This document shows, piece by piece, positions 1 to 11,952 of a DNA stretch of 64,000 bases. The position numbers were made by a program, and so were the translations under genes. The stretch spans positions 1 through 64,000 of the forward strand of contig JAFSBY010000034.1 of the NCBI GenBank assembly GCA_017437045.1. The letters are read 5' to 3'. The stretch comes from Alistipes sp. (lineage in GTDB: Bacteria > Bacteroidota > Bacteroidia > Bacteroidales > Rikenellaceae). Under the pieces are notes generated by a model. It had not been told where the DNA came from and did not search any database. It saw nothing but the letters and a program-made list of their open reading frames with translations. Every line of letters starts with the position of its first letter. Positions within the stretch are counted from its first letter, which is position 1.

Positions 1-25
1 AACAAAATTTTAATAATCTACTACT

Positions 26-400
26 ATGGCAGATATCAAGAAACTTGCTGAAGAACTGGTTAACCTGAAGGTTACCGAGGTAAACGAACTGGCTCAGATC
101 CTCAAGGAGGAGTATGGCATTGAGCCCGCTGCTGCTGCTGTTGCAGTTGCTGCTCCCGCTGCTGCTGGTGAGGCCGCTCCCGCAGAGAAGACGTCGTTCG
201 ACGTTATCCTGAAGAGCGCCGGCCAGGCTAAGCTCCAGGTGATCAAGGCCGTTAAGGAGGCCGCTGGTCTTTCGCTGGGCGATGCTAAGGCACTCGTTGA
301 CGCAGCTCCCAAGGCTGTTAAGGAGGGTGTTTCGAAGGAGGAGGCTGAGGCCCTCAAGAGCGCTCTCGAGGATGCTGGTGCTGAGGTTGAGCTGAAGTAG
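26..400 (+). CDS. rplL: 50S ribosomal protein L7/L12
   Basis: This is the stalk protein of the 50S ribosomal subunit, which recruits and stimulates the translational GTPases. The 124-residue length is normal. The N-terminal dimerisation helix (about residues 1-35) is followed by an Ala/Pro-rich hinge (about 38-55). The C-terminal domain carries the conserved segments KTSFDVIL and [16 protein letters not shown]. The start lies just inside the window, so the usual upstream rplJ is presumably cut off. rpoB follows on the same strand after a 546-bp gap that contains hairpins and a terminator, so L7/L12 is probably made in excess of RNA polymerase. Confidence 0.97.
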   Translation: MADIKKLAEELVNLKVTEVNELAQILKEEYGIEPAAAAVAVAAPAAAGEAAPAEKTSFDVILKSAGQAKLQVIKAVKEAAGLSLGDAKALVDAAPKAVKEGVSKEEAEALKSALEDAGAEVELK

Positions 401-434
401 TTCGCCGGCTGTCACAGACAGCCCTCAGACAACA

Positions 435-479
435 GGTATAGAGCCTGACACACGTAAGGTGTGTGGCTCTATGCCTTTT
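435..479 (+). promoter_or_regulatory. Strong hairpin after rplL (attenuator or processing site)
   Basis: Arms 435-445 (GGTATAGAGCC) and 465-475 (GGCTCTATGCC) pair around an inner ACACAC/GTGTGT stem and a GTAA loop. Only four T residues follow, so it would be a leaky terminator or a processing and stability hairpin rather than a strong stop. Confidence 0.6.
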
Positions 480-535
480 CTGGTCTAATGTACGGGAGTG
501 CCGATTTAGGAGCTGTGCCCGTCGTCAGACAATGT

Positions 536-578
536 AGCCCCGAGGTGCGAGTAAATGCTTGCGCTGGGGCTTTTTTTT
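536..578 (+). terminator. Intrinsic terminator between rplL and rpoB
   Basis: AGCCCC (536-541) pairs with GGGGCT (566-571). An inner GCGAG/CTTGC stem and an uninterrupted run of eight T residues (571-578) complete a canonical Rho-independent terminator. It should end most rplL transcripts before rpoB. Confidence 0.8.
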
Positions 579-946
579 CTTTGCCCGACCGACTGAAAGG
601 GGTGCAAAGAGATCGGTGAGTTAGGTTTTAAGGAGTTGATTACCAGAAGGGTAATTGTCTAATGACCTGTTCTCGATTTGCAGGCCTTTTAGTCGTGCGG
701 TGCACGATAAAGACAAACAAAGAAGAGGTACGAGCATCTATGAGATCGTAGAGTAAATCCCGGCATCGGGCTCTCCGATCTGCGCGTACTGCCGCCCGCC
801 CGGGTGGCCATTATACAACAAACGACGGATTCCGCTCGGCGGAGGTTTTTAGGGGCAGCATGTACGATTGGTCGATGCGATCCGAGGGGCCGACAGGCGA
901 GATGAGGAATTTGTCAAAGCTAAAAAAATTATCAGTTTTTTAACCG
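579..946 (+). promoter_or_regulatory. 368-bp untranslated region upstream of rpoB
   Basis: No convincing gene lies here. Because a strong terminator precedes it, the region must either carry an rpoB promoter or act as a leader for read-through transcripts. I see only a weak -7-like box (TCGATTTG, 673-680) with a poorly spaced TTG. Several small GC-rich hairpins occur at 770-860. AT-rich sequence lies directly before the rpoB start. The regulatory role is inferred from position. Confidence 0.4.
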
Positions 947-3900
947 ATGTCCAAAACACAACAACAACAGAGAATCAGCTTCTCGACGGTGAAGAATCGG
1001 GTGCCGTATCCCGATCTGCTGGAGGTGCAGCTGAAATCGTTCCGGGACTTCTTCCAGATGGACACGACGGCCGAGAATCGTAAGAATGAGGGCCTCTACA
1101 AGGTGTTCCAGGAGAACTTCCCGATCACGGACACTCGAAACAATTTCGTTCTCGAGTTTATCGACTATTACATTGATCCGCCGCGTTACACGATCGAGGA
1201 GTGCCTCGAGCGCGGTCTGACCTACAGCGTGCCTTTGAAGGCAAAGCTGAAGCTCTACTGTACGGACGACGAGCATGAGGATTTCGGCGTAGTCGTACAG
1301 GATGTCTATTTCGGCACGATTCCCTACATGACCGAGCGTGGTACGTTCGTCATCAATGGTGCCGAGCGCGTCATCGTATCGCAGTTGCACCGCTCGCCGG
1401 GTGTATTCTTCGGCCAGAGCATGCACACGAACGGTACGAAGCTCTATTCGGCGCGTATCATTCCGTTCAAGGGCTCGTGGATTGAGTTCGCAACGGATAT
1501 CAACAACGTGATGTATGCCTACATCGACCGTAAGAAGAAGTTGCCCGTGACGACGCTGCTGCGTGCTATTGGTTACGAGGCTGACCAGCAGATTCTGGAG
1601 ATCTTCGACCTGGCCGATGAGGTGAAGGTGACGAAGACGAACCTGAAGAAGGCTATCGGTCGCAAATTGGCTGCCCGTGTGCTGACTTCGTGGGTCGAGG
1701 ACTTCGTGGATGAGGATACGGGTGAGGTTGTATCGATCGAGCGTAACAACGTGGTTGTAGATCGTGAGACGGAGCTGCAGGAGGAGCACATCGAGCAGAT
1801 CATCGAGAGCGGTGCGAAGTCGATCCTGCTGCACAAGGAGAATGCTTCGGGTATCGATTTCTCGATCATCTACAACACCTTGCAGAAGGACCCGTGTAAC
1901 TCCGAGAAGGAGGCCGTGTTCCACATCTACAGACAGTTGCGCGCTTCGGAGCCGCCCGATGAGGCTACGGCTCGTGACGTGATCGACAAGCTGTTTTTCT
2001 CGGATAAGCGTTACGATTTGGGTGATGTAGGTCGCTACCGCATCAACAAGAAGCTCAATATGGAGATTGATCCGGCCGTGCGTACGCTGACGCGCGAGGA
2101 TATTATCGCCATCATCAAGTACCTGATTCAGCTGATCAACTCGAAGGCCGAGGTGGATGATATCGACCACTTGTCGAATCGTCGTGTCCGCACGGTCGGT
2201 GAGCAGCTCTCGAATCAGTTCTCGATCGGTTTCGTGCGTATGGCACGTACGATCCGTGAGCGCATGAATGTCCGTGACAATGAGGTCTTCACGCCGGTTG
2301 ATTTGATCAACGCCAAGACGCTTTCGTCGGTGATCAACACCTTCTTCGGTACGTCGCAGCTCTCGCAGTTCATGGACCAGATCAACCCGCTGGCCGAGAT
2401 CACGCACAAGCGTCGTCTGTCGGCCCTGGGTCCCGGTGGTCTGTCGCGTGATCGCGCCGGTTTCGAGGTGCGAGACGTACACTACACGCACTACGGTCGT
2501 CTTTGCCCGATCGAGTCGCCGGAGGGTCCGAATATCGGTCTGATCTCGTCGCTCTGCGTCTATGCCAAGATCTCGCCGATGGGCTTCATTGAGACGCCTT
2601 ATCGTTCGGTGGAGAATGGTAAGATTGATATGGACAACTCGCACGTACGTTATTATACGGCCGAGGAGGAGGAGGGTATGATCGTCGCACAGTCGAATAT
2701 GCCGATCGACGACGAGGGTAACTTCCTACAGCCCGAGCGCATCAAGGCGCGTGAGGGTGCCGACTTCCCGGTGGTAGTTGCACAGGATGTGAACCTGATG
2801 GACGTAGCACCGAACCAGATTGCTTCGGTAGCTGCATCGCTCATCCCCTTCCTGGAGCACGATGACGCTAACCGTGCGTTGATGGGTTCGAACATGATGC
2901 GCCAGGCCGTGCCCCTGGTTGTTACGGAGTCTCCTATTGTCGGTACGGGTATGGAGAAGGATATGGTATCGGATGGTCGCATCCAGATCGTTGCCGAGGG
3001 TGACGGTGTGGTTACGTTTGCCGATGCTACGAAGATCCAGATTAAGTATGATCGCACGCCGGACGAGGTGATTGCGTCGTTTGCCCCCGAGGTGACGACC
3101 TACGAGTTGCCGCGTTACCGTCGCTCGAACCAGAACACCTCGATTACGCTCACGCCGACCGTCTTGACGGGCGACAAGGTGACCAAGGGTCAGATCCTGA
3201 CCGAGGGTTACTCGACGCAGCAGGGTGAGTTGGCCTTGGGCCGCAACCTGAAGGTGGCATTCATGCCCTGGAAGGGTTACAACTTCGAGGATGCTATCGT
3301 GATCTCGGAGCGTATCCAGCGTGAGGACCTCTTCACGTCGGTACACGTGGATGAGTACATCATGGAGGTGCGTGATACGAAGCGTGGTGTCGAGGAGCTG
3401 ACGGCCGATATTCCGAACGTGAGCGAGGATGCTACGAAGGATCTGGATGCCAACGGTATCATCCGCATCGGTGCGGTGGTGAATCCGGGCGATATCATGA
3501 TCGGTAAGATCACCCCGAAGGGTGAGAGCGATCCCTCGCCGGAGGAGAAGCTGCTGCGTGCCATCTTTGGCGACAAGGCCGGTGATGTGAAGGATGCCTC
3601 GATGAAGGCGTCGCCCTCGTTGCACGGTGTGGTAATCGACACGAAACTCTACAGCCGCGCTACGAAGGATACCTCGAAGAAGGGCAAGAACAACGAGAAG
3701 TTGCAGCTCGAGAAGATCGACGAGCGTTTCGCACAGCAGATTGTCGATCTGACGAAGGTGCTGGTTGGCAAGCTTTGGACGCTGTTGCAGGGCAAGACGA
3801 CGAAGGGTATCTACGACTACTTCGGTGTGGAGCTCTACGGTGCCGGCACGAAGTTCTCGCAGAAGATGCTCGAGGAGATCGGCCGCAAGTCGATCGACGA

Positions 3901-4810
3901 GAAGACGGGTGTCATCAAGGGTTATCTCGACCTGGGTCCCTGCAAGTGGACCGGCGACGAGCACCTGGATGCCCTGGTAGAGAAGACGATCAACAACTAC
4001 ATCATCGAGTGGAAGAAGGCAGATGCCGTTATCAAGCGTGAGAAGTACAACCTGACGAATGGTGACGAGCTGCCGCAGACGGGTGTTATCCAGGTGGCCA
4101 AGGTCTACATCGCCAAGAAGCGTAAGCTGAAGGTGGGTGATAAGATGGCCGGTCGTCACGGTAACAAGGGTATCGTGGCCAAGATCGTTCGCGACGAGGA
4201 TATGCCCTTCCTGGAGGATGGTTCGATCGTGGATATCTGTCTGAACCCGCTGGGTGTGCCTTCGCGTATGAACCTGGGTCAGATCTACGAGACGGTTCTT
4301 GGTTGGGCCGGTCGTGAGCTGGGTCTGAAGTTCGCTACGCCGATCTTCGACGGTGCTTCGCTCGATCAGATCAACGAGTACACGGCCCAGGCCGGTATCC
4401 CGCACAGCGGTCGTACGTATCTGTACGATGGTGGTACGGGCGAGCGTTTCGACCAGCCGGCTACGGTGGGTGTGATCTACATGCTTAAGCTCGGTCACAT
4501 GATCGACGATAAGATGCACGCCCGTTCGATCGGTCCCTACTCGCTCATCACGCAGCAGCCGTTGGGTGGTAAGGCCCAGTTCGGTGGTCAGCGTTTTGGT
4601 GAGATGGAGGTTTGGGCTCTGGAGGGCTTCGGAGCAGCCAATATTCTGCAGGAGATTCTGACGATCAAGTCGGATGATGTTGTGGGTCGTGCCAAGGCTT
4701 ACGAGGCTATCGTCAAGGGTGACAACCTGCCGCGTCCGGGTATTCCGGAGGCCATGAACGTGCTCTTGCACGAGTTGCGTGGTCTGGCGCTTTCGGTCAA
4801 ACTCGAGTAA
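947..4810 (+). CDS. rpoB: DNA-directed RNA polymerase subunit beta
   Basis: This is the beta subunit of RNA polymerase, 1287 residues, a length normal for Bacteroidetes. The rifampicin-binding segment is clear near residue 466 ([20 protein letters not shown], then [14 protein letters not shown]). After it come [16 protein letters not shown], the catalytic-core segment [14 protein letters not shown], and near the C-terminus [15 protein letters not shown]. The start MSKTQQQQ fits the family and lies in an AT-rich stretch. rpoC follows after 34 bp in the same operon. The residue matching E. coli Asn518 is Ile here. This looks like lineage variation and should not be read as resistance. Confidence 0.98.
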   Translation: MSKTQQQQRISFSTVKNRVPYPDLLEVQLKSFRDFFQMDTTAENRKNEGLYKVFQENFPITDTRNNFVLEFIDYYIDPPRYTIEECLERGLTYSVPLKAKLKLYCTDDEHEDFGVVVQDVYFGTIPYMTERGTFVINGAERVIVSQLHRSPGVFFGQSMHTNGTKLYSARIIPFKGSWIEFATDINNVMYAYIDRKKKLPVTTLLRAIGYEADQQILEIFDLADEVKVTKTNLKKAIGRKLAARVLTSWVEDFVDEDTGEVVSIERNNVVVDRETELQEEHIEQIIESGAKSILLHKENASGIDFSIIYNTLQKDPCNSEKEAVFHIYRQLRASEPPDEATARDVIDKLFFSDKRYDLGDVGRYRINKKLNMEIDPAVRTLTREDIIAIIKYLIQLINSKAEVDDIDHLSNRRVRTVGEQLSNQFSIGFVRMARTIRERMNVRDNEVFTPVDLINAKTLSSVINTFFGTSQLSQFMDQINPLAEITHKRRLSALGPGGLSRDRAGFEVRDVHYTHYGRLCPIESPEGPNIGLISSLCVYAKISPMGFIETPYRSVENGKIDMDNSHVRYYTAEEEEGMIVAQSNMPIDDEGNFLQPERIKAREGADFPVVVAQDVNLMDVAPNQIASVAASLIPFLEHDDANRALMGSNMMRQAVPLVVTESPIVGTGMEKDMVSDGRIQIVAEGDGVVTFADATKIQIKYDRTPDEVIASFAPEVTTYELPRYRRSNQNTSITLTPTVLTGDKVTKGQILTEGYSTQQGELALGRNLKVAFMPWKGYNFEDAIVISERIQREDLFTSVHVDEYIMEVRDTKRGVEELTADIPNVSEDATKDLDANGIIRIGAVVNPGDIMIGKITPKGESDPSPEEKLLRAIFGDKAGDVKDASMKASPSLHGVVIDTKLYSRATKDTSKKGKNNEKLQLEKIDERFAQQIVDLTKVLVGKLWTLLQGKTTKGIYDYFGVELYGAGTKFSQKMLEEIGRKSIDEKTGVIKGYLDLGPCKWTGDEHLDALVEKTINNYIIEWKKADAVIKREKYNLTNGDELPQTGVIQVAKVYIAKKRKLKVGDKMAGRHGNKGIVAKIVRDEDMPFLEDGSIVDICLNPLGVPSRMNLGQIYETVLGWAGRELGLKFATPIFDGASLDQINEYTAQAGIPHSGRTYLYDGGTGERFDQPATVGVIYMLKLGHMIDDKMHARSIGPYSLITQQPLGGKAQFGGQRFGEMEVWALEGFGAANILQEILTIKSDDVVGRAKAYEAIVKGDNLPRPGIPEAMNVLLHELRGLALSVKLE

Positions 4811-4844
4811 GGTATTTTAGGAGAAAGAAAAAAGGAAAAGAGAT

Positions 4845-7800
4845 ATGTCAATTACGAAAGACAATAAATCGAACAGCGGTTACAGCCGCATTTCAATCGG
4901 TCTGGCCTCTCCCGAGGAGATTTTGGCCCAGTCGAGCGGCGAGGTGCTGAAGCCTGAGACCATCAACTACCGTACCTACAAGCCCGAGCGCGACGGTCTG
5001 TTCTGCGAGCGCATCTTTGGTCCCGTGAAGGACTATGAGTGCCATTGCGGTAAGTATAAGCGTATTCGTTATAAGGGTATCGTCTGCGACCGATGCGGTG
5101 TGGAGGTAACCGAGAAGAAGGTACGTCGTGAGCGTATGGGCCACATTTCGCTGGTGGTTCCCGTGGTGCACATCTGGTACTTCAAATCGTTGCCCTCGAA
5201 GATCGGCTATCTGTTGGGTATTCCGTCGAAGAAGCTCGAGTCGATCATCTACTACGAGCGTTACGTCGTCATTCAGGCCGGTGCAGCTCAAGAGCAGGGC
5301 ATCGAGCGTCTGGCTACGCTTTCGGAGAAGGAGTACATGGATATCATCGACGCTCTGCCGAAGGGTAACCAGCAGTTGCCGGACGAGGATCCGAACAAGT
5401 TCATCGCCCAGATGGGTGCCGAGGCTGTGCTGACGCTCCTGAAGAAGGTCGATCTGGATACGATGTCGTACCAGTTGCGCGACAAGGCTTCGCACGAGAC
5501 TTCGCAGCAGCGTAAGTCGGAGGCGCTGAAGTGCCTGAACGTGGTGGAGATGTTCCGCGCATCGCGTGATGTGAACAAGCCCGAGTGGATGGTGCTGAAC
5601 GTGATCCCGGTTATTCCGCCCGAGTTGCGTCCGTTGGTGCCGCTCGATGGTGGTCGTTTCGCTACGTCGGACCTGAACGATCTGTATCGTCGCGTGATCA
5701 TCCGCAACAACCGTCTGAAGCGTCTGATCGAGATCAAGGCTCCGGATGTGATTCTGCGCAACGAGAAGCGTATGTTGCAGGAGGCAGTGGATTCGCTGCT
5801 GGATAACTCGCGTAAGAGCAATGCGGTGAAGAATGAGTCGAACCGTCCGCTTAAGTCGTTGTCGGATTCGCTCAAGGGTAAGCAGGGTCGCTTCCGTCAG
5901 AACCTGTTGGGTAAGCGTGTAGACTACTCGGCTCGTTCGGTCATCGTCGTAGGCCCCGAGCTGAAGATGCACGAGATGGGTATTCCGAAGGATATGGCTG
6001 CCGAGCTCTACAAGCCGTTTATCATCCGCAAGCTTATCGAGCGCGGCATCGTGAAGACGGTTAAGTCGGCCAAGAAGATCATCGACCGCAAGGATCCCGT
6101 GATCTGGGGTATTCTGGAGAATGTCATCAAGGGTCACCCCGTGCTGATGAACCGTGCCCCGACGCTTCACCGTCTGGGTATCCAGGCCTTCCAGCCGAAA
6201 CTGATCGAGGGTAAGGCAATGCAGCTGCACCCGCTGGCATGTACGGCCTTCAACGCCGACTTCGACGGTGACCAGATGGCAGTGCACCTGCCGCTGGGTA
6301 ACGCCGCTATTCTGGAGGCTCAGCTGCTGATGCTCGGCTCGCACAACGTCTTGAACCCGGCCAATGGTGCCCCGATTACGGTGCCTTCGCAGGACATGGT
6401 ACTCGGTCTGTACTACATCACCAAGCCCCGCAAGGGTGAGAAGGGTGAGGGTCTGACCTTCTACGGTCCGGAGGAGGCGATCATCGCCTACAACGAGGGT
6501 CGTGCTGACCTGCACGCTGTCGTGAAGTGTGTGGTGGATGACCGCGATGCCGAGGGCAACCCGATCAAGGAGCTGAAGGAGACGACCGTGGGTCGTATCA
6601 TCTTCAACCAGCTGGTTCCGACCGAGGTAGGCTTCATCAACGAGGTGCTGACGAAGCGTTCGTTGCGTGATATTATTTCGGTAGTGATGAAGAAGGCCGG
6701 TGCTGATAAGGTGGCCAAGTTCCTGGACGATATTAAGAATATGGGTTACCAGATGGCCTTCCAGGGCGGTCTGTCGTTCAACCTCGACGCGGTGATTATT
6801 CCCGAGGCGAAGGAGGCCCTCGTTCAAGAGGGTTATGAGCGTGCAGATGCCATCATGGAGGACTATAACATGGGTCTTATCACGAACAACGAGCGTTACA
6901 ACCAGATCATCGACGTGTGGACGAACATCAACACGAAGCTGACGAAGGTCGTAATCGATACGTTGGTCAAGGATCAGGATGGTTTCAACCCGGTATACAT
7001 GATGCTGGACTCGGGAGCCCGTGGTTCGAAGGAGCAGATTCGTCAGCTCAGCGGTATGCGTGGTCTGATGGCCAAGCCGCAGAAGTCGGGTGTCGAGGGT
7101 GGTCAGCAGGTTATCGAGAACCCGATCTTGTCGAACTTCAAGGAGGGTCTGTCGGTGCTCGAGTACTTTATCTCGACGCACGGTGCCCGTAAGGGTCTTG
7201 CCGATACGGCCTTGAAGACGGCCGATGCCGGTTATCTGACGCGTCGTCTGGTCGATGTGGCACAGGATGTGATCATCAACGAGGAGGATTGCGGTACGTT
7301 GCGTGGTTTGACGGCTACGGCCATCAAGCGTAACGACGACGTGGTGCAGACGCTCTACGATCGTATCTTGGGTCGTGTGGCACTGAACGATGTGATCCAC
7401 CCGCTCACGGGCGAGGTGATGTGCAAGGCCGGTGAGGAGATCACCGAGCCGATTGCCGAGGCTATCGAGAAGTCGCCGCTGGAGTCGGTAGAGATTCGCT
7501 CGGTACTGACCTGCGAGGCTCGTCGTGGTGTCTGCGCCAAGTGCTATGGTCGCAACCTGGCTACGGCCCGCATGGTTCAGAAGGGTGAGGTCGTAGGTGT
7601 GATCGCCGCCCAGTCGATTGGTGAGCCGGGTACGCAGCTTACGCTTCGTACGTTCCACGTCGGTGGTGTGGCCGGTGGTACGGCTGTTGAGACCAATGTG
7701 GTATCGAAGTATGAGGGTCGCCTTGAGATCGACGAGTTGCGCACGATTAAGAGCAAGAACTCGGCCGGTGAGGCTATCGACCTGGTTATTTCGCGTCAGT

Positions 7801-9098
7801 CGGAGTTCCGCATTGTCGATCCGAAGACCGAGATTGTACTCTATACGCACAACCTGCCCTACGGTGCTACGCTCTTCATGAAGGATGGTGCCGAGGTTAA
7901 GAAGGGTGATATGATCTGCGAGTGGGATCCCTACAACGCTGTAGTGATCTCGGAGCACGATGGTAAGATCCAGTACGACAGCGTGATCGAGGGCGTTACC
8001 TACCGTGAGGAGCGTGACGAGCAGACGGGTCTGTCGGAGAAGGTTGTCATCGAGTCGAAAGACAAGACGAAGAACCCGGTGATCAAGATCATCAACAAGG
8101 AGGACGAGGAGGTGAAGCAGTTCAACCTGCCGGTGAACGCCCACGTAGTTGTCAAGGACAAGCAGAAGATCAAGGCAGGCGATATCCTGATCAAGATCCC
8201 GCGTGCTGTCGGCAAGTCGGGTGGCGATATTACGGGAGGTCTGCCGCGTGTTACTGAGCTCTTCGAGGCACGTAATCCGTCGAATCCGGCCATCGTATCG
8301 GAGATTGATGGTGAGGTAGCATTCGGCAAGATCAAGCGTGGTAATCGTGAGATCGTCATCACCTCGAAGCAGGGTGAGGTGAAGCGTTACCTGGTACCGC
8401 TGTCGCGTCAGATCATCGTCCAGGAGAACGACTTCGTGAAGGCCGGTTCGGCGTTGTCGGATGGTGCTATCACGCCGACCGACATCCTGAACATCCTGGG
8501 TCCCACGCGTATCCAAGAGTACATCGTTAATGAGGTACAGGAGGTTTACCGCATGCAGGGTGTGAAGATCAACGACAAGCACTTCGAGGTGATTGTTCGC
8601 CAGATGATGTCGAAGGTCAAGATCGAGGATCCGGGAGATACCCGCTTCTTCGAGGATCAGATTGTCGATAAGTGGGAGTTCATGGATGTGAACGACGAGC
8701 TCTACGACAAGGCTGTGGTGACCGATGCCGGTGATTCGACGACGATGCATCCGGGCCAGATCGTTTCGCTGCGCAAGCTGCGTGACGAGAACTCGAGCCT
8801 GAAGCGTCGTGATATGCAGACGGTGAAGGTACGCGACATCGTGCCGGCTACCTCGACGCAGATCTTGCAGGGTATCACACGTGCTGCACTGCAGACGTCG
8901 AGCTTCATCTCGGCCGCATCGTTCCAGGAGACGACCAAGGTCTTGAACGAGGCCGCCATCCAGGCAAAGGTCGATCCGCTGGAGAACCTGAAGGAGAATG
9001 TGATCTGTGGTCACCTGATCCCGGGTGGTACGGGTCTGCGCGAGTACGACGACCTGGTTGTCGGCTCGAAGGAGGATCTGCAAAGCCTGCAGGCTTAA
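4845..9098 (+). CDS. rpoC: DNA-directed RNA polymerase subunit beta'
   Basis: This is the beta' subunit, 1417 residues. The N-terminal zinc site is visible at about residues 66-86 ([11 protein letters not shown] then CDRCG). The catalytic Mg-binding loop NADFDGD is near residue 471. The second zinc cluster is near 889-900 ([13 protein letters not shown]), followed by the trigger-loop segment [18 protein letters not shown]. It is co-transcribed with rpoB and ends 30 bp before a bidirectional terminator. Confidence 0.98.
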   Translation: MSITKDNKSNSGYSRISIGLASPEEILAQSSGEVLKPETINYRTYKPERDGLFCERIFGPVKDYECHCGKYKRIRYKGIVCDRCGVEVTEKKVRRERMGHISLVVPVVHIWYFKSLPSKIGYLLGIPSKKLESIIYYERYVVIQAGAAQEQGIERLATLSEKEYMDIIDALPKGNQQLPDEDPNKFIAQMGAEAVLTLLKKVDLDTMSYQLRDKASHETSQQRKSEALKCLNVVEMFRASRDVNKPEWMVLNVIPVIPPELRPLVPLDGGRFATSDLNDLYRRVIIRNNRLKRLIEIKAPDVILRNEKRMLQEAVDSLLDNSRKSNAVKNESNRPLKSLSDSLKGKQGRFRQNLLGKRVDYSARSVIVVGPELKMHEMGIPKDMAAELYKPFIIRKLIERGIVKTVKSAKKIIDRKDPVIWGILENVIKGHPVLMNRAPTLHRLGIQAFQPKLIEGKAMQLHPLACTAFNADFDGDQMAVHLPLGNAAILEAQLLMLGSHNVLNPANGAPITVPSQDMVLGLYYITKPRKGEKGEGLTFYGPEEAIIAYNEGRADLHAVVKCVVDDRDAEGNPIKELKETTVGRIIFNQLVPTEVGFINEVLTKRSLRDIISVVMKKAGADKVAKFLDDIKNMGYQMAFQGGLSFNLDAVIIPEAKEALVQEGYERADAIMEDYNMGLITNNERYNQIIDVWTNINTKLTKVVIDTLVKDQDGFNPVYMMLDSGARGSKEQIRQLSGMRGLMAKPQKSGVEGGQQVIENPILSNFKEGLSVLEYFISTHGARKGLADTALKTADAGYLTRRLVDVAQDVIINEEDCGTLRGLTATAIKRNDDVVQTLYDRILGRVALNDVIHPLTGEVMCKAGEEITEPIAEAIEKSPLESVEIRSVLTCEARRGVCAKCYGRNLATARMVQKGEVVGVIAAQSIGEPGTQLTLRTFHVGGVAGGTAVETNVVSKYEGRLEIDELRTIKSKNSAGEAIDLVISRQSEFRIVDPKTEIVLYTHNLPYGATLFMKDGAEVKKGDMICEWDPYNAVVISEHDGKIQYDSVIEGVTYREERDEQTGLSEKVVIESKDKTKNPVIKIINKEDEEVKQFNLPVNAHVVVKDKQKIKAGDILIKIPRAVGKSGGDITGGLPRVTELFEARNPSNPAIVSEIDGEVAFGKIKRGNREIVITSKQGEVKRYLVPLSRQIIVQENDFVKAGSALSDGAITPTDILNILGPTRIQEYIVNEVQEVYRMQGVKINDKHFEVIVRQMMSKVKIEDPGDTRFFEDQIVDKWEFMDVNDELYDKAVVTDAGDSTTMHPGQIVSLRKLRDENSSLKRRDMQTVKVRDIVPATSTQILQGITRAALQTSSFISAASFQETTKVLNEAAIQAKVDPLENLKENVICGHLIPGGTGLREYDDLVVGSKEDLQSLQA

Positions 9099-9128
9099 AA
9101 TCCAGCCGGATTATACAACTTCAAAACA

Positions 9129-9165
9129 AAAGGGGCTGTCCGCGATGTCGGACAGCCCCTTTGTT
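9129..9165. terminator. Bidirectional terminator between rpoC and hutI
   Basis: AAAGGGGCTGTCCG (9129-9142) pairs with CGGACAGCCCCTTT (9149-9162). T residues on the right and A residues on the left allow it to serve the convergent rpoC and hutI transcripts. Confidence 0.85.
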
Positions 9166-9192
9166 ATTGCGCGAAAGGTTGCGACCGAAAAT

Positions 9193-10437
9193 TTAGGCCG
9201 TGTACTCCTTGCCGCGCAGGAAGATGCGGCGGATCAGCGGAGTCTGATACGCATAGGTGAAAAATTCGGGCGAGGGGAGGGGCTTGGTCAAGAAGAAATT
9301 GGCCACCTTCCCGACGCTGATCGAACCAAAATCGTGGCTGAGCCCCATGGCTGCTGCTCCGTTGAGGGTAGCGGCATGCAACGCCTCGGTGGGGGTCATT
9401 CGCATCTGGGTGGCGGCCAGGGCCATCACCATGCGCATGTTGCCCGAGGGTGAGGAGCCGGGGTTGTAATCCGAGGCGAGGGCTACGGCAAGGCCGCTAC
9501 GGATCATCTCGCGTGCCGGCGGGTAGCTCATTCGGAGGAAGAAGGCCGCACCGGGCAACATCGTGGGGATGGTCGTTGCCCCTTTGAGTGCCTCGATTTC
9601 CGCCTCGCCCATTTGCTCGAGATGATCAACCGATAGGGCACCCTCCTCGACGCCGAGTTGCACGCCTCCCGAGACGGCCAGTTCATTGGCGTGAATCTTG
9701 GCACGCAATCCATAGCGAGCCCCTTGACGCAGGATGCGTCGCGTTTGCTCGATGGTAAAGAAGCCCTCATCGCAGAATACATCAACGAAATCGGCCAACC
9801 CTTCGGCCGCCACAGCGGGGATCATCTCCTCACAGACCAGATCGACATAGGCCTCTTGGCGACCGATGTAGTCGCGCGCTACGGCATGAGCTCCGAGGAA
9901 GGTGGCGCGCACCTCAATCGGGCTGGTTTGGCGGATACGACGCACGACACGCAGCATCTTCAGCTCATCCTCGGTCGAGAGACCATAGCCGCTCTTGATT
10001 TCAATCAGACCCGTACCCATGCGGATCACCTCGTCGATGCGCTCCATGGCTTGCCGATAGAGCTCCTCCTCGGAGCAGTCGTGCAGCCGATCGGCCGAGT
10101 TGAGGATGCCTCCGCCACGGCGGGCTATCTCTTCGTAACTCAACCCGTGAATCTTGTCCAAAAACTCCTGCTCGCGGCTACCGGCATAGACTACGTGGGT
10201 GTGCGAGTCGCAGAACGAGGGGAAGAGCATGCCCCCTTCGGCATCCACTACGAGGTCGAATTGCGCCTCGTCGGGCTGCTTGTCGGCTGTGCCGAAGGCG
10301 GTGATACGTCCGTCGGCGGCTGTCAGCCAAGCTGCATCGAGTCGATCGAGTTGATCTAATGCAACACCGGATAGCCGATCACGTCCCTGTCGTTCGATGC
10401 CGACAATCGTGCCTATATGTTTGACGAGCAGTTTCAT
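9193..10437 (-). CDS. hutI: Imidazolonepropionase
   Basis: It hydrolyses 4-imidazolone-5-propanoate to N-formimino-L-glutamate, the third step of histidine degradation. The 414-residue protein belongs to the metal-dependent amidohydrolases. The HTH metal ligands (H79 and H81, in SHTHVVYAGSRE), the HANELAVSGG strand and the late SDYNPGSSP motif are present. The start codon overlaps the stop of hutH by 4 bp, so the two are translationally coupled. It is the last gene of the hut operon. Confidence 0.96.
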   Translation of the reverse strand: MKLLVKHIGTIVGIERQGRDRLSGVALDQLDRLDAAWLTAADGRITAFGTADKQPDEAQFDLVVDAEGGMLFPSFCDSHTHVVYAGSREQEFLDKIHGLSYEEIARRGGGILNSADRLHDCSEEELYRQAMERIDEVIRMGTGLIEIKSGYGLSTEDELKMLRVVRRIRQTSPIEVRATFLGAHAVARDYIGRQEAYVDLVCEEMIPAVAAEGLADFVDVFCDEGFFTIEQTRRILRQGARYGLRAKIHANELAVSGGVQLGVEEGALSVDHLEQMGEAEIEALKGATTIPTMLPGAAFFLRMSYPPAREMIRSGLAVALASDYNPGSSPSGNMRMVMALAATQMRMTPTEALHAATLNGAAAMGLSHDFGSISVGKVANFFLTKPLPSPEFFTYAYQTPLIRRIFLRGKEYTA

Positions 10438-11918
10438 CGGTTTGTGCGCAGGAATTGGATCGAGGCGGCGATGTAGGGATACATCACCTCATCGTTTTCG
10501 ATAAAGGGAACGACCTGCCGATAAGCGGCTACGAGCTGCTCGATAGCTTCGGACGAGCGAGCCGGACGGCGGAACTCGAGTGCCTGGGCAGCATTCATCA
10601 GCTCGATGGCCAATACGCGCTCTACGTTGCAGACCACGCGATAGAGCTTCGTAGCGGCATTCGATCCCATGCTGACATGGTCCTCCTGACCCTGTGACGA
10701 GGGAATCGAATCGACCGAAGCGGGCATGCAAAGCCCTTTGGTCTGGCTGACGATCGAGGCGGCCGTGTATTGCGGAATCATGAATCCGCTGTTCAGGCCG
10801 GGTTTGGCGACCAAGAAATGGGGTAGGCCGCGTTGTCCGGCAATCAGGCGATAGACACGACGCTCCGAAATATTGCCCAACTCGGCAGCAGCGATGGCTA
10901 AAAAGTCCATGGCCAAGGCCAACGGCTGGCCGTGGAAGTTGCCTGCCGAGACGATGACATCCTCGTCGGGGAAGATCGTCGGGTTGTCGGTCACGCTGTT
11001 GATCTCGGTCTCCAGGACCGAGGCGACATAGTCGATCGTATCTTTCGAGGCACCATGCACCTGCGGAATGCAGCGGAACGAATAGGGATCCTGGACATGT
11101 TGCTTGGGCCGATGGATCAGCTCGCTCCCTGCGAGCAGGCTGCGGATGGCGCGAGCCGTCGTGAGCTGGCCGCGATGGCTGCGAATCAGGTGTACGTTGT
11201 CGGCAAAGGGCTCGATGCGACCGTCGTAGGCGTCGAGTGAGAGGGCACCGATGCGGTCGGCCCAACGGCTCAGATCTTGTGCTTTGAGAAGCGACCATAC
11301 GCCGTAGGCACTCATAAACTGCGTGCCATTGAGCAGCGCCAGACCCTCCTTCGAGGCGAGCGTAATCGCCTCCCAGCCCAACTCGGCCAGCACGGCGGCA
11401 CTTGGGCGGATCACACCCTCGACCTCGACCTCACCCTCGCCCAACAACGGGAGTGAGAGGTGTGCCAAGGGGGCCAAATCGCCCGAAGCACCCAACGATC
11501 CTTGCTGGAAGACTACGGGCAGGATGTCGCGGTTATAGAGTTCGATGAGTCGCTCGACGGTGCAGAGCTGCACGCCCGAATTACCATACGAGAGCGACTG
11601 AATCTTGAGCAACAACATCAGCCGCACGATCTCATTGGGGACGCGCTCGCCCGTGCCGCAAGCGTGCGACATGACCAGATTTTTTTGCAATTGCGAGAGC
11701 TCGTCTCGTCCGATCGAGATATTGCAGAGCGACCCAAAACCGGTCGTAATGCCGTAGATCGGCTCGGCCTGATTCTCCATCTTGCGGTCGAGGTATTCGC
11801 GGCAATGGATGATCCGTGCGCGTGCATCGTCGCTCAAGGCGAGGGGTGTGTGGTCTTCGATCAGGTGGCGGAGATGATCCAGCGAGAGGTGCTCCGCCGA
11901 GATATGATGGTATTCCAT
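10434..11918 (-). CDS. hutH: Histidine ammonia-lyase
   Basis: It deaminates L-histidine to trans-urocanate, the first step of histidine catabolism. The protein has 494 residues. The MIO prosthetic group forms from Ala-Ser-Gly in GSLGASGDLAPLAH at about residue 143. Other family segments are YGITTGFGSL, GLALLNGTQFMSAYG and QEDHVSMGS. The gene is third in the operon, 34 bp after hutU, and overlaps hutI. Confidence 0.97.
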   Translation of the reverse strand: MEYHHISAEHLSLDHLRHLIEDHTPLALSDDARARIIHCREYLDRKMENQAEPIYGITTGFGSLCNISIGRDELSQLQKNLVMSHACGTGERVPNEIVRLMLLLKIQSLSYGNSGVQLCTVERLIELYNRDILPVVFQQGSLGASGDLAPLAHLSLPLLGEGEVEVEGVIRPSAAVLAELGWEAITLASKEGLALLNGTQFMSAYGVWSLLKAQDLSRWADRIGALSLDAYDGRIEPFADNVHLIRSHRGQLTTARAIRSLLAGSELIHRPKQHVQDPYSFRCIPQVHGASKDTIDYVASVLETEINSVTDNPTIFPDEDVIVSAGNFHGQPLALAMDFLAIAAAELGNISERRVYRLIAGQRGLPHFLVAKPGLNSGFMIPQYTAASIVSQTKGLCMPASVDSIPSSQGQEDHVSMGSNAATKLYRVVCNVERVLAIELMNAAQALEFRRPARSSEAIEQLVAAYRQVVPFIENDEVMYPYIAASIQFLRTNR

Positions 11919-11952
11919 AATAGGGCTGTTTTAGGGTTGTTTGTGGTTGTTG

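Noticed and set aside
868..1083. A 71-codon frame overlapping the rpoB start
   Set aside because: It overlaps a certain gene in another frame, lacks a plausible ribosome-binding context and has no recognisable motif.
2344..2450. Ile at the position of E. coli RpoB Asn518 as a rifampicin-resistance change
   Set aside because: It is one difference in an otherwise conserved segment and probably reflects lineage variation; resistance cannot be claimed from it.
4893..9083. A very long open frame antisense to rpoC (and similar antisense frames over rpoB, rny, the porin, the SusCD genes and ricT)
   Set aside because: These are by-products of strong codon bias in the sense genes, which avoids codons whose complements are stops. 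The predicted proteins have no domains and skewed His/Leu/Arg composition.
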